A stretch of 30,058 nt of DNA from DASTBU01 sp035711845 (GCA_035711845.1 DASTBU010000063.1:1-30058); one strand, 5' to 3'; positions 1 to 7,543 are shown, counted from the stretch's first letter. Made by a program: numbers and translations. Notes: a model not told the origin generated them from the sequence alone.

Positions 1-443
1 CCATTCATCATACCGGCGTCACGCGCGGCGGCGCAAGCCGTTGGGGTCCATGCAGGAAGACGGAAACGGAGACATGAGCTGGCAGACGGCCTCGAGTTGT
101 TTGCCGCAGTTCTGTTCCTGCAGATGGAACAGGTACTCCGCCCGACTCGTCGCGGACCTCGAGGCGCATCACTCCGGGATGTAGCGAAAGGCCGAGAGGT
201 GGGTGTCAAGCACCCCTCGGCCACGAAGCACAGATTGGAGGTAGCAGGTATCCGGCTTCGTAGCTGTCCAACCCGACCGGCCGAGGAATTATTCCCGAGA
301 TCTCGACTGACGAACAGCGTGCAGGACGGCTGCCTGAGGAAGTCGAGTGACGGACTGCAAACCGCAGGGCGGCGCACCAGCGTCCGCGTCCGCCGCCGCC
401 TGCGCGCGGCGGCGACGCGCTGACGGGGGCGAGAGCAACCCGT
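1..443. other. No convincing gene
   Basis: I see no reading frame with recognisable protein character here. The longest plus-strand frame (97-423) is Arg-rich, low in hydrophobic structure and has no plausible ribosome binding site. I checked for tmRNA, RNase P RNA and SRP RNA signatures and saw none. The stretch ends in a hairpin followed by a T-run (next entry), so a plus-strand transcript, possibly non-coding, may cross it. Confidence 0.5.
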
Positions 444-476
444 CGATCACGGTGGAAGAACGTGATCGCGCTTTTT
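444..476 (+). terminator. Rho-independent terminator-like hairpin
   Basis: A perfect 8-bp stem, CGATCACG (444-451) and CGTGATCG (461-468), encloses a 9-nt loop and is followed by CGC and five T residues on the plus strand. It lies just beyond the stop codon of the minus-strand lipoprotein gene at 487, so it could also end that transcript, although the minus side has no T-run. No plus-strand gene upstream explains it. Confidence 0.6.
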
Positions 477-486
477 GATGGGCGGA

Positions 487-981
487 TCACCTGACGGGAA
501 CCCGCATCTCCTTGGTCTCCTGGGAGTCTCGGTCGTTGATGACGATTACGACGACGAGTTGGCCCGTACGACGTGTATTGCAGCCGAACGGAAACGTGAA
601 CGGAAATGTACGGCCGGATCGTGCTTCAACAAGCGTCGAGCCGAATTGCCGGGTCAGAACCGGCGCGGGCAGCGTGACCGTCGGCGCCGACAAGCCGGCG
701 CTGTCGATGAAGGTCATCTGTACGCGACTCAGCGAGAGCGGAAAATCCACGGCCTGGATGTCCACGCCGAGCGACCCGACAAACGGCGGGACCAGCGGGC
801 AGGACGGCTGATTGACCGCCTGCGCCGTGATAATCGAGGGGCGAATACTGACGTTCGTCGAAGCGCCTACCGTCGCGAGCGGGGTCGGATTGGTCACCCG
901 TGGTGCCGATCCGTCACCGTTACAGGCGATCGTTGCGGCCAGGGTGACCAGCCCGAACGAGGCGGCGTATTTCTTCATCAT
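487..981 (-). CDS. Predicted lipoprotein of unknown function
   Basis: I do not recognise the family. The 164-residue product starts MMKKYAASFGLVTLAATIAC: a short basic N-terminus, a hydrophobic stretch and a lipobox ending in Cys20, so it is probably exported and lipidated. The start at 981 is chosen because GAGGTG lies just upstream and because the longer frame (to 1161) would bury the signal peptide. The mature part is rich in Pro, Val and Thr with hydrophobic-alternating stretches (for example TGQLVVVIVINDRDSQE), which suggests an all-beta domain. Two Cys residues in the mature domain could form a disulfide. Confidence 0.7.
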   Translation of the reverse strand: MMKKYAASFGLVTLAATIACNGDGSAPRVTNPTPLATVGASTNVSIRPSIITAQAVNQPSCPLVPPFVGSLGVDIQAVDFPLSLSRVQMTFIDSAGLSAPTVTLPAPVLTRQFGSTLVEARSGRTFPFTFPFGCNTRRTGQLVVVIVINDRDSQETKEMRVPVR

Positions 982-1129
982 GCACCTCACGGGCGGCGAG
1001 TACAAGCAACGGTTCGGCCATCGGTATCCAGCTGGAGCACTCGGAGCGAACAAGGTATCGCTCAGTTGGCGGGCGCGACAGTGGTCACTTCGCGCCACGA
1101 TCACGATCGGCTTTGATTTGGCGCTGGCG

Positions 1130-1318
1130 TCAACTCGGGTACACCATCCAGGCGAACACATATGCGATGATCAGCGCGCCGACCAGTACCGCGAGTGCGA
1201 GGACGCCGCCGAACGCCATGTTCCACAGCGCCGATCGATTGCTCGCCCACGACATGACGATCGAGGCGAGCACGGCCAGGACGCAGGCACCGATCAGGAT
1301 GAGAATGGGGATTGGCAT
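1130..1318 (-). CDS. Small two-helix membrane protein
   Basis: The 62-residue product is almost entirely hydrophobic: residues 1-23 (MPIPILILIGACVLAVLASI onward) form one membrane segment, and residues about 34-58 (NMAFGGVLALAVLVGALIIA onward) form a second, with a short polar turn between them. This pattern is typical of small hypothetical inner-membrane proteins. No function can be assigned. There is no strong Shine-Dalgarno sequence ahead of the ATG. The gene points away from the tRNA gene and could be expressed separately from the lipoprotein gene about 150 bases downstream. Confidence 0.55.
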   Translation of the reverse strand: MPIPILILIGACVLAVLASIVMSWASNRSALWNMAFGGVLALAVLVGALIIAYVFAWMVYPS

Positions 1319-1364
1319 GCTCGCAGGACTGTGCTCGCGCGTCGTGTCCGACCGGAGCGTATGT

Positions 1365-1370
1365 TATACT
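1365..1370 (+). promoter_or_regulatory. Possible -10 box for the tRNA gene
   Basis: TATACT, 54 bases before the mature tRNA 5' end, matches five of six bases of the sigma-70 -10 consensus. No good -35 hexamer is visible at the usual spacing. The same TATACT hexamer stands before the gene at 14103 (14054-14059) and the kinase gene at 27119 (27086-27091). Confidence 0.35.
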
Positions 1371-1423
1371 CTCGGTTTGACCGCTCGGCGGAATCGCGCA
1401 CGGGCGACTCCCCTCCACGACGT

Positions 1424-1499
1424 GGGCCGCTAGCTCAATTGGCAGAGCAGCAGACTCTTAATCTGCGGGTTGTAGGTTCGATTCCTACGCGGCTCACCA
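1424..1499 (+). tRNA. tRNA-Lys (anticodon CTT), CCA encoded
   Basis: A complete cloverleaf can be drawn. The acceptor stem GGGCCGC pairs with GCGGCTC with one G-U pair. The D arm carries GCTCAATTGGCAGAGC. The anticodon stem GCAGA/TCTGC closes the loop CTCTTAA, giving anticodon CTT for lysine AAG codons. The T arm GTAGG/CCTAC closes the loop TTCGATT. Discriminator A1496 is followed by an encoded CCA (1497-1499). The 3' end (GCGGCTCACCA) is identical to the start-side edge of several of the repeats described below, which matters because tRNA 3' ends are common attachment sites for tyrosine recombinases. Confidence 0.97.
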
Positions 1500-1585
1500 C
1501 TAACCCGGTCAACACTATCAAGCACTTGCGGCCGGTCGAAGCTGCCATCGCTGACAGTAATCGAACCCGTCCGGCCGTCCTCGCA

Positions 1586-1614
1586 TTGACTAAACCTAAC
1601 GTTAGGTTTACGAT
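1586..1614 (+). promoter_or_regulatory. hicAB promoter with palindromic operator
   Basis: TTGACT (1586-1591), a 17-bp spacer and TACGAT (1609-1614) form a good sigma-70 promoter. Filling the spacer and touching both boxes is a perfect 20-bp palindrome, TAAACCTAAC/GTTAGGTTTA (1591-1610). Transcription would begin about seven bases after the -10 box, at or next to the GTG start of hicA (1621), so the message would be leaderless. The palindrome is placed where a repressor would block RNA polymerase, as expected for an autoregulated toxin-antitoxin operon. Repression by the HicB homologue is inferred. Confidence 0.75.
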
Positions 1615-1620
1615 CTAAAC

Positions 1621-1803
1621 GTGACCTGGGCCGAGGTGATCCGCAAGCTGGACGCCGCGGGGTTCGAGGTCCGGTCAGGGAAGGGCAGTCACCTGCTGCT
1701 GACACACCCTACGACCGGCAAGGAAGTGTGGGTGGCGGTTCACACGAGAAAGATGCCGGGCGGCTCGGCAATCGCATCACTGCGAGAGGCAGGCGTCGAA
1801 TGA
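1621..1803 (+). CDS. hicA: HicA-type toxin (mRNA interferase)
   Basis: A 60-residue protein with the double-stranded-RNA-binding-like fold of HicA toxins. It opens TWAEVIRKLDAAGFEVRSGKGSH and carries the family GSH motif at about residues 22-24, where the His is the catalytic residue of HicA ribonucleases, followed by LLLTHP and a TRKMPGG segment. Length is typical. HicA cleaves mRNA and is held inactive by HicB. The GTG start is chosen because the frame aligns with the family from its first residues and because the promoter places transcription onset there. It overlaps hicB by four bases (ATGA), so the two are translationally coupled. It is the only toxin gene of the window on the plus strand. 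Confidence 0.85.
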   Translation: MTWAEVIRKLDAAGFEVRSGKGSHLLLTHPTTGKEVWVAVHTRKMPGGSAIASLREAGVE

Positions 1804-2159
1804 CAATGCTCTACCCGATCGTCCTTGAAACTGAAGAGAACGGCGCCGTCAGCGCGTACGTGCCCGGGCTGCCCGTGTATGCCGCGGCTGATTCGCACGC
1901 ACAAGCCGAGCGCGCCATCCGCGCGGTACTGGCCGACTACCTGAACGCGCATCCGGCCAGTCGTCCAGACGCACGGGTCCGCGTCGCACGCGTGTCCGAT
2001 CGAGGAAAACCGCGCGTCAGTGTCGTTGGTGTTGCCGCGCTGGTCGGCGCGAAGCGCAGCGACGCGAAGGCGCGTGCTTCACGTGCCAACGGCCGGCTCG
2101 GCGGGCGCCCTCCGAAGAGCGCGACCAGACGAACGACTCGGACCAAGACGTCGCGCTGA
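1800..2159 (+). CDS. hicB: HicB-family antitoxin
   Basis: A 119-residue partner of HicA. The N-terminal 60 residues (MLYPIVLETEENGAVSAYVP onward) match the HicB degraded-RNase H-like domain, which typically reads YPIVLE...G..A.VPDLPG and then an A-E-RAI-AVLADYL helix. The C-terminus, after about residue 85, is strongly basic and ends with an ANGRLGGRPPKS motif and an Arg/Thr-rich tail, a type of tail seen in DNA-contacting HicB proteins. The ATG at 1800 overlaps the hicA stop; a second ATG two codons later is also possible. It neutralises HicA and probably binds the 20-bp palindrome upstream of hicA. The toxin-first order is the common one for hicAB. Confidence 0.82.
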   Translation: MTMLYPIVLETEENGAVSAYVPGLPVYAAADSHAQAERAIRAVLADYLNAHPASRPDARVRVARVSDRGKPRVSVVGVAALVGAKRSDAKARASRANGRLGGRPPKSATRRTTRTKTSR

Positions 2160-2188
2160 GGGGTCGCGCGGGGCGTTCTCACCGGCCA

Positions 2189-2266
2189 TCATGCGGCACG
2201 CCACAGCCCGTCAGCCTGCCGCAACCACCCGTCGAGCCGGTTCCAACTCGCGACAATGCGGCTCAA
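2189..2266 (-). CDS. Repeat element copy 1: 25-codon micro-ORF
   Basis: The DNA element lies at about 2211-2265. The minus-strand frame starts TTG-AGC and ends TGA after exactly 25 codons, the same length and register as copies 3, 4, 5 and 6. The peptide begins LSRIVASWNRLDGWL (Leu codon read as start) and ends with Trp-Arg-Ala-Ala. The core W-N-x-L-x-G-W-L-R-Q is shared with the other copies. No homologous protein family is known to me. Whether it is translated is unknown. The alternative is a non-coding repeat that keeps a coding ancestry. Confidence 0.5.
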   Translation of the reverse strand: MSRIVASWNRLDGWLRQADGLWRAA

Positions 2267-2380
2267 TTCCCTCACTCGCGTTGGGTCGTTGATCCGGGTG
2301 GTCCTCAGGCGCTCAGGCCCGATTACCACCACTCGCTCAACTCCCTCACCCACCTTCGGTCGTTGATCCGGGTGGTTTTC
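2261..2380. repeat. 46-bp direct duplication beside repeat copy 1
   Basis: Segments 2261-2306 and 2335-2380 are near-identical direct copies, each running from GCTCAA through the shared GTCGTTGATCCGGGTGGT. They begin at the outer edge of repeat copy 1, so the flank of that element, including its NTG-AGC edge, has been duplicated. Confidence 0.75.
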
Positions 2381-2401
2381 GCGGACCCGAATTTTGAGCG
2401 G

Positions 2402-3010
2402 TCACTCCCTGACGCAACGCACGGAAACTGCCATCTGCTTCTGGCCCTGCGGCTGACGATAGAGCGCTTGACTGCCTTTGCCGAAGTTATAGAACGGTGC
2501 GGTGATCGGATCGTTCTCGGATACCGTCCTGTAAAGGCCGTGTGCCTCCAGCCGGTCGTACTTTCCATCAATAGAGCGATTGCCACCCAGCACGGCATTG
2601 AAGCCTGACGTCCCTCCGCTCAGGAGTGCCGTGTACGCCGCTTTCCCCTTGTCAGGCGAATCGTTCCCAACTCCACCATAGTGCTTCGCCAGCTGACGGC
2701 ATTCGTCGTCGGTCGGCAACCGCCATCCGTCTCCTAGCGACTGACATCCTCGCTGCGCCGATTCCCACGTATACAAGCGGCCATATCGACGGCAGTTCGG
2801 TTCCGAATCGTCGTAGCAATAGGATGACGACGTGTTGACGTTCAGATTGGTAGTCGTCCACTCTTTACCGTTCGCCAACCGTTTGGAGGAAGCGATCGTG
2901 CCAGACAGCTTCTGGTCTTTCGCTGAACCCTGCGTCGAGCCGCCACCGCCAACAGATCCGAACGCAATACTCAGCGCGATTGCCGCGGCACCGATTCGAC
3001 TCGTCGTCAT
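2402..3010 (-). CDS. Secreted FISUMP-domain protein
   Basis: The 202-residue product has an N-terminal export signal (MTTSRIGAAAIALSIAFGSV followed by a Gly/Ser stretch). Its body matches the Fibrobacter succinogenes major paralogous (FISUMP, TIGR02145/PF09603) domain. The diagnostic run is GKEWTTTNLNV, a Tyr/Cys-rich patch YCYDDSEPNC, GRLYTWESA, then GDGWRLPTDDE, with the closing VSVRCVRE. In this family the Cys residues may form disulfides; the function is unknown, probably cell surface or carbohydrate related. The start at 3010 fits the signal peptide better than the longer frame to 3061. It is the only gene in the unit between repeat copies 1 and 2. Confidence 0.85.
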   Translation of the reverse strand: MTTSRIGAAAIALSIAFGSVGGGGSTQGSAKDQKLSGTIASSKRLANGKEWTTTNLNVNTSSSYCYDDSEPNCRRYGRLYTWESAQRGCQSLGDGWRLPTDDECRQLAKHYGGVGNDSPDKGKAAYTALLSGGTSGFNAVLGGNRSIDGKYDRLEAHGLYRTVSENDPITAPFYNFGKGSQALYRQPQGQKQMAVSVRCVRE

Positions 3011-3147
3011 GTTCTGCTCGCGCCATGGTGGTCGCGCAGTGCGTCTTCGCACATTTGACATCGCCGCACCTGACGGGGGGAAAGCCTAACACGCATACTC
3101 GCGCTAAACGCGGCAGTGTTCAGCAAGAGGCTCGCTGCACCAAAGAG

Positions 3148-3273
3148 CTAGCCCCACTCAGCTGGAAGTGACTCGTAGACTCCTGCCCGCTTGACTAATG
3201 CGGCTCCCTGGAGCTCTTGGAGCTGGCTTAGCCAGCTCGCTATCTGGTTCCAACTGGTGAAAATCCGGCTCAC
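3148..3273 (-). CDS. Repeat element copy 2: extended micro-ORF (41 codons)
   Basis: The DNA element lies at about 3230-3277. It starts GTG-AGC like the other copies and reads VSRIFTSWNQIASWL, then SQLQELQGAA. At codon 26 it has TTA instead of a stop and runs on to TAG at 3148. The DNA of its distal half has lost the CCTGCCGCA block of the other copies, yet the encoded residues keep the same hydrophobic spacing (W-L-x-Q-L-x-x-L). This is the clearest case of peptide similarity outlasting DNA similarity. It overlaps a 9-bp inverted repeat at 3220-3238. Confidence 0.4.
   Translation of the reverse strand: MSRIFTSWNQIASWLSQLQELQGAALVKRAGVYESLPAEWG
3220..3238. repeat. Perfect 9-bp inverted repeat
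   Basis: GAGCTGGCT, one central T, then AGCCAGCTC. It sits inside repeat copy 2, in the part that differs from the other copies. The one-base centre is too tight for a full hairpin, so in RNA it would form a shorter stem. Confidence 0.7.
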
Positions 3274-3412
3274 CACCTACCGGCGCGGCAAGCACGTTGT
3301 TTGAGGCGAATTCCCGAACCCGTGATTGCCAGCGCGCCCGGCCGAATGCGCCAAGCGCCCACGTTCGTGTCAGCGGCGAGCGGCCGCGCTGGGGCTTCAA
3401 CGCCGGACTCGG

Positions 3413-3970
3413 TCACGCCTTCGACGACAATTGCCGATAGAGCCAGGCCTTTGCCAGGGCCCATTCGCGCTCCACCGTCGCTGGCGAAACGCCGAGCGCT
3501 TCGGCCGTCTCGGCGATGGTGAGCCCTGCAAAGAACCGCAGCTCCACGACTCGACACTGCCGGTCATCGATTTCGGACAGCGCACCGAGCGCCTGGTCGA
3601 GGGCGAGCACGTCCACGCTCGACGTCTGAGCGGCTGGCGACACCTCGTCCAGACTCAGCATCGTGACGCCGCCGCCGCGCTTGTCGGCGCGTTGACGGCG
3701 GGCGTGATCGACGAGGATCTGGCGCATCAGCGAGGCGGCCACGCCAAAGAAGTGGGTTCGGCTCGTCAGCGTCATGCGGTCCACGTCCACGAGCCGCAGG
3801 TAGACCTCATGGACGAGCGCCGTCGCCTGGAGGGCGTGGCCCGGAGGCTCGCCTCGGAGATGGCGGCGCGCCACGCGGCGCAGCTCGTCGTACACGAGCG
3901 GGACCAGGCGGTCGAGTGCCGCGGCGTCTCCCTGACCCCAGGACAGGAGCAGGCCGGTTACATCGTGCAC
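3413..3970 (-). CDS. ECF-type RNA polymerase sigma factor (Sig-70_X6 group)
   Basis: A 185-residue sigma-70-family factor. Region 2 spans roughly residues 20-95, including the YDELRRVARRHL helix, ALVHEVYLRL and the HFFGVAASLMRQILVDHAR stretch diagnostic for the TIGR02999 (Sig-70_X6) group common in Acidobacteria and Planctomycetes. Region 4 (about 120-180) carries a helix-turn-helix, GLTIAETAEALGVSPATVER. It directs RNA polymerase to an unknown regulon. No anti-sigma gene is adjacent. In related genomes this group often sits beside PD40-type Ser/Thr kinases, and one lies 0.65 kb away at 4625-7543 on the same strand. The start is GTG. The lipoprotein gene at 4070 diverges from it, so the 99-bp gap probably holds both promoters. 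Confidence 0.92.
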   Translation of the reverse strand: MHDVTGLLLSWGQGDAAALDRLVPLVYDELRRVARRHLRGEPPGHALQATALVHEVYLRLVDVDRMTLTSRTHFFGVAASLMRQILVDHARRQRADKRGGGVTMLSLDEVSPAAQTSSVDVLALDQALGALSEIDDRQCRVVELRFFAGLTIAETAEALGVSPATVEREWALAKAWLYRQLSSKA

Positions 3971-4069
3971 GTGGAGCGGTCGGTTGTCAGCTCGTGAGGG
4001 AAAACGGCGCTGGTTTGCGCTTCATATGATACAGGACCGGTTCGGGTCCTCGTTGAATGGAGTGGCACG

Positions 4070-4570
4070 ATGAGACAGGCAATGCTCGGCTTCTGTGTGT
4101 TCGCGGCGGCGTGCAGCAGTCAGCCCTTTTCGCCAGCCGGCCCCTCGCGTGTCGCGGGTGCGGCCGGAACGCAGACGCAGGCCAACAGCGGGGCGCCCAA
4201 TGTCGAGGTGACCTTCACGAAGTGGGTACCCGCCTTTCCGACGTTGGCAGGCGTCACCGGGGGAGATGTCCCTGGCACCTTTGCCGGGACGGTTCTCAGT
4301 CGCGATCCTTTCGAGAACGGCAACATTGTTCAGCTCGAGGCTCGGTATGAGGTCATCGACCCGGCCGGAGTTCACTCGTTCGTCGCACATATCTCAGGGA
4401 AGCAGAACAACCAGACGCAGGAGGCGGTGTTCAACGGCACCATCACCGAAGGATGGCTGGTGGGGGCCCAAGTTCATGTGACCTACGATGTGATCAGGCC
4501 GTGCCCCGAATTCGGGCAGAGCGTGTGCTTCACGGGAGTCATCCGGGTCATGTCTGGCTCTGCCGACTGA
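4070..4570 (+). CDS. Predicted lipoprotein of unknown function
   Basis: A 166-residue protein with a short signal ending in a lipobox (MLGFCVFAAAC, Cys15), then a Ser/Ala/Thr-rich linker and a beta-rich domain from about residue 45. Segments such as FAGTVLSRDPFENGNIVQLE and SGKQNNQTQEAVFNGTITEG look like an immunoglobulin-like or lipocalin-like fold. Two Cys near the C-terminus (PCPEF...VCFTG) may pair. I do not know a named family. GGAGTGG precedes the ATG at suitable distance. It sits between the ECF sigma factor (divergent) and the PD40 kinase (convergent, 54-bp gap) and is the one plus-strand gene of the repeat-bounded region. Confidence 0.72.
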   Translation: MRQAMLGFCVFAAACSSQPFSPAGPSRVAGAAGTQTQANSGAPNVEVTFTKWVPAFPTLAGVTGGDVPGTFAGTVLSRDPFENGNIVQLEARYEVIDPAGVHSFVAHISGKQNNQTQEAVFNGTITEGWLVGAQVHVTYDVIRPCPEFGQSVCFTGVIRVMSGSAD

Positions 4571-4624
4571 CGAAGAAGCCCAGAGGCCGAGACGCGCACT
4601 ACGTTCGGCAGTGGCAACTCGCTC

Positions 4625-7543
4625 TTACCGGGCCAGATTCATCAAGACGATATCGGAATTGTCCCGCAGTCGATCGAACACGATCTGCTTGCCGTCGGGC
4701 GACACATCGAAGTTCTGAATCACGAAACCGGGCTTGAAGTCGGTCATCTGGCGCTGCTGCCCGCTCTCCAGATCGACCCAAAAGAAGTTCTGGGCGCCTA
4801 GATTCCCGTCGAGCGCGATCAGCGCCTTCCCGTTCGGCATGAACCGATACGGCGTCGCGATGGTATAGCCGACCTGCAACTCAGGGAGGGGGACCGACGC
4901 TTTATCCGGCGTGATCGCTTTCACCTGGAATGACCCGCCGCCCTGCTGTTCGGAATACACGATGAACCGGCCGTCTGGCGACCAGATCGGATTAAAGGAA
5001 AGCGTGTCGAGCAGCCGGACTGGCTGACCGCCGCCCAGAGAGACCTTGAACAGACGGGTGCCGTCTCTCTGATTGGCGGCGACGGCTACCCACTGGCCAT
5101 CCGGGGACCAGGAGGCGGCGCCGCGTACATCGAAGGAGTCCGCCAACGTGCGAACGTTTGTGCCGTCCGCGTTCATGACGTACAGGCCCGCTGTCCCCTG
5201 TCTGCGGTAAGAAAATGAGATCAACCGACCGTCTGGTGAAATGGCCGGTGGAGCCACTACCCCGCCCTCGTCGCCTCGCCAGAGCTCCAGGACCGCCCCG
5301 TCTTCCAGCTTCCACAATCCGTTCGCTCCGCCTTTGGAAGACAGGAATGCCAGATAGTCGGGAGCGAAGCGAGGACCAAGGGCACGCGTGTTGGCCATTG
5401 CCACGCGGGTCACAGCCGCGTCCGTCTGAACGCTATCCGAAATGGGGACCGTCCACAGGCTGGCGGTGGGAATGGCGATGGTGGTGACCACACGCCGCGG
5501 TCCAGCCTCGCTGACAGCCACCGACAGATACTGTTCCACAATGCCGGAGCTCACCCGGTGCGGGATGCGACGTTCGACATCGATCGCATACAGCCACTGG
5601 CCCGACCCGTCTTCAGCGGTGGCGGAGTAGATCAACGTGCGCGCATCGAGCCAGGCGGGGTACTCCACCCGAGCGTTGTGAGGGGTGATCCGCTCGGGCG
5701 TCGCGGCCGTTTCGGTCTGGACCACGGGGATGCGCCAGATATCCATTTCCTCCGTCTGGGGAATACCGCTGACGAAGTAGATGAAGCGACCGTCTGGCGA
5801 CCACGTCAGATAGTGGCAGTGAACGCCCGGCTGCGCAGCGAATATCCGTCTGGGATTGCTTCCGTTCCGGTCGGCGATGAAGATGGGATCGCCAGGGTCG
5901 TTGATGTGGTACGCGAGGCTCTTTCCATCGGGCGACCAGGTGGGATTCATCCCGCGTTCCACAAAGGGACGCGGCGCGCCCCCCACGACGGGTGCCAGCC
6001 ATAACTGGTTCTTTGCCAGCCGTCCCCCCAACTGCTGAAACCAGACCTGCGCACCATCACCCGAGAATCCGGTGTAGCGGATCGTCCCGTTGTAGGCGAG
6101 CGAATGGCCGTTGTTGACGGTAACTGGCTCGCCGCTGCCGATCTGGCTGAGCCAGGCGTTGATCGGACCGCCACGGTCGGAGAGGAACACCGTGAATTTT
6201 CCATCCGGCGAGATCGCCGCGTCGAACTCGTCGCCCTCGAAGTCCGTCAGATGTTCGACCGTGGCGCCGGTCAGAGGATTCTGCCAGAAGTAATCCTGTT
6301 GCCACAGGCGCCAGAACCCACCAGCCGCGACGAGGACAGCGAGAGCTGCAACGCCCACGAGCATTGCCCGTTGCTGCTGTCGAGGTCTCGATGAGGCTGG
6401 GTCTGAAGGCGCCGAGGCGGACGCTAGCGATTGAACCCGCTCAGCGCCCACGACCGTCCGGGCAGTCGGAGTCGCCAGCGCGTCGTCGATCTCCAAGCGT
6501 GCTGCCCTTGCGGAATCGAGCCGGCGCGCGCGATTCTTTTCCAGGCACCGCCGGAGCAACGTGCGAATCGCTGCGGGGGTCTCGGGCGGCAGCCTCGTCC
6601 AGTCCGGCTCGGTCGCAACGACGGCCGCCAGGACATCGGTCGGGTTGTCGCAGGGGAACGCCCGCTGCCGCGTGAGCATCTCGTAGAGGACGCAGCCAAA
6701 CGACCAGAGGTCCGCACGTCGGTCCACGGCTTTGCCCCGCGCCTGCTCGGGACTCGTGTACGCCGCCGTTCCGAGGATGAGGCCGGTCTCGGTCGCATGC
6801 GCGCCCAGCGTCCGCGAGCTCATCACGTCCGCCCGCGCGCTGCTCAGGACGTCGAGGCCTTTGGCCAGCCCGAAGTCCAGCACTTTCACCGTGCCGTCCT
6901 CGCGGACTTTGATGTTCGCGGGCTTCAGGTCCCGATGGACGATCCCTTGCTCGTGCGCGGCTTCAAGGGCGTCCGCGATCTGCGAGGCGATAGCGAGTGC
7001 CTCGTTGATGGGGATCGCCCCGCTCGCGATGCGATCGGCGAGCGTCGGGCCCTCGACCAGCTCCATCACCAGGGCGCGTATGTCGCCGGCGTCTTCGAAC
7101 CCGTGGATCTGCGCGATGTGCGGATGATTGAGCGACGCGAGCACCTGCGCTTCCCGCCGGAAGCGGGCGAGGCGATCGGGATCGCTGGCGACGGCGGGCA
7201 GCAGGACTTTGATCGCGACCTGGCGATTGAGCGTCGTGTCGCCGGCTTGGTAGACCTCGCCCATCCCGCCCGCGCCGATTCGCGACGCGATCCGATACGG
7301 GCCGATGCGCTGCCCCTCGAGATTCTTTCCTGCGAAGGCGTCCTGGACCTGAACCATCGCAGGCATTTCAAGGAAGCTCTTGGCGCGCTCGTCCGACGCC
7401 AGGAGCGATTCCACCTCCTGACGCAGGGCCTCGTTGCTTCCGCAGGCTTCAGCCACGTACGCCAGGCGGCGTTCCGATGGCAGCGCCCGCGCGCCCGCGA
7501 ACACCTCTTTCAGGCGTTGCCGATCATAAGGGGGGAGTGCCAT
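4625..7543 (-). CDS. Ser/Thr protein kinase with PD40/TolB-like propeller
   Basis: A 972-residue membrane-anchored kinase. Residues 1-70 form a helical leader typical of acidobacterial kinases (PPYDRQRLKEVFAGA). The kinase domain (about 83-355) has the Gly loop GAGGMGEVY, Lys112 in VAIK, HRDLKPAN with catalytic Asp205, DFG at 223-225 and the SPEQ substrate-binding motif. A Pro/Ser/Gln linker leads to one membrane helix (about 394-412). The C-terminal 550 residues hold repeated SPDGK/SPDGR motifs of PD40 (WD40-like TolB) blades, which would lie outside the cytoplasm. It probably couples an extracytoplasmic signal to phosphorylation. Targets are unknown. All catalytic residues are present. Confidence 0.95.
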   Translation of the reverse strand: MALPPYDRQRLKEVFAGARALPSERRLAYVAEACGSNEALRQEVESLLASDERAKSFLEMPAMVQVQDAFAGKNLEGQRIGPYRIASRIGAGGMGEVYQAGDTTLNRQVAIKVLLPAVASDPDRLARFRREAQVLASLNHPHIAQIHGFEDAGDIRALVMELVEGPTLADRIASGAIPINEALAIASQIADALEAAHEQGIVHRDLKPANIKVREDGTVKVLDFGLAKGLDVLSSARADVMSSRTLGAHATETGLILGTAAYTSPEQARGKAVDRRADLWSFGCVLYEMLTRQRAFPCDNPTDVLAAVVATEPDWTRLPPETPAAIRTLLRRCLEKNRARRLDSARAARLEIDDALATPTARTVVGAERVQSLASASAPSDPASSRPRQQQRAMLVGVAALAVLVAAGGFWRLWQQDYFWQNPLTGATVEHLTDFEGDEFDAAISPDGKFTVFLSDRGGPINAWLSQIGSGEPVTVNNGHSLAYNGTIRYTGFSGDGAQVWFQQLGGRLAKNQLWLAPVVGGAPRPFVERGMNPTWSPDGKSLAYHINDPGDPIFIADRNGSNPRRIFAAQPGVHCHYLTWSPDGRFIYFVSGIPQTEEMDIWRIPVVQTETAATPERITPHNARVEYPAWLDARTLIYSATAEDGSGQWLYAIDVERRIPHRVSSGIVEQYLSVAVSEAGPRRVVTTIAIPTASLWTVPISDSVQTDAAVTRVAMANTRALGPRFAPDYLAFLSSKGGANGLWKLEDGAVLELWRGDEGGVVAPPAISPDGRLISFSYRRQGTAGLYVMNADGTNVRTLADSFDVRGAASWSPDGQWVAVAANQRDGTRLFKVSLGGGQPVRLLDTLSFNPIWSPDGRFIVYSEQQGGGSFQVKAITPDKASVPLPELQVGYTIATPYRFMPNGKALIALDGNLGAQNFFWVDLESGQQRQMTDFKPGFVIQNFDVSPDGKQIVFDRLRDNSDIVLMNLAR

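Noticed and set aside
97..423. A 108-residue plus-strand frame ahead of the terminator
   Set aside because: There is no ribosome site, the composition is Arg-rich and there is no domain; the terminator alone does not make it a gene.
1591..1610. The palindrome ACCTAAC/GTTAGGT as an integron core pair
   Set aside because: The two boxes match integron core sites formally, but they are fused back to back inside a promoter, which fits an operator for hicAB far better.
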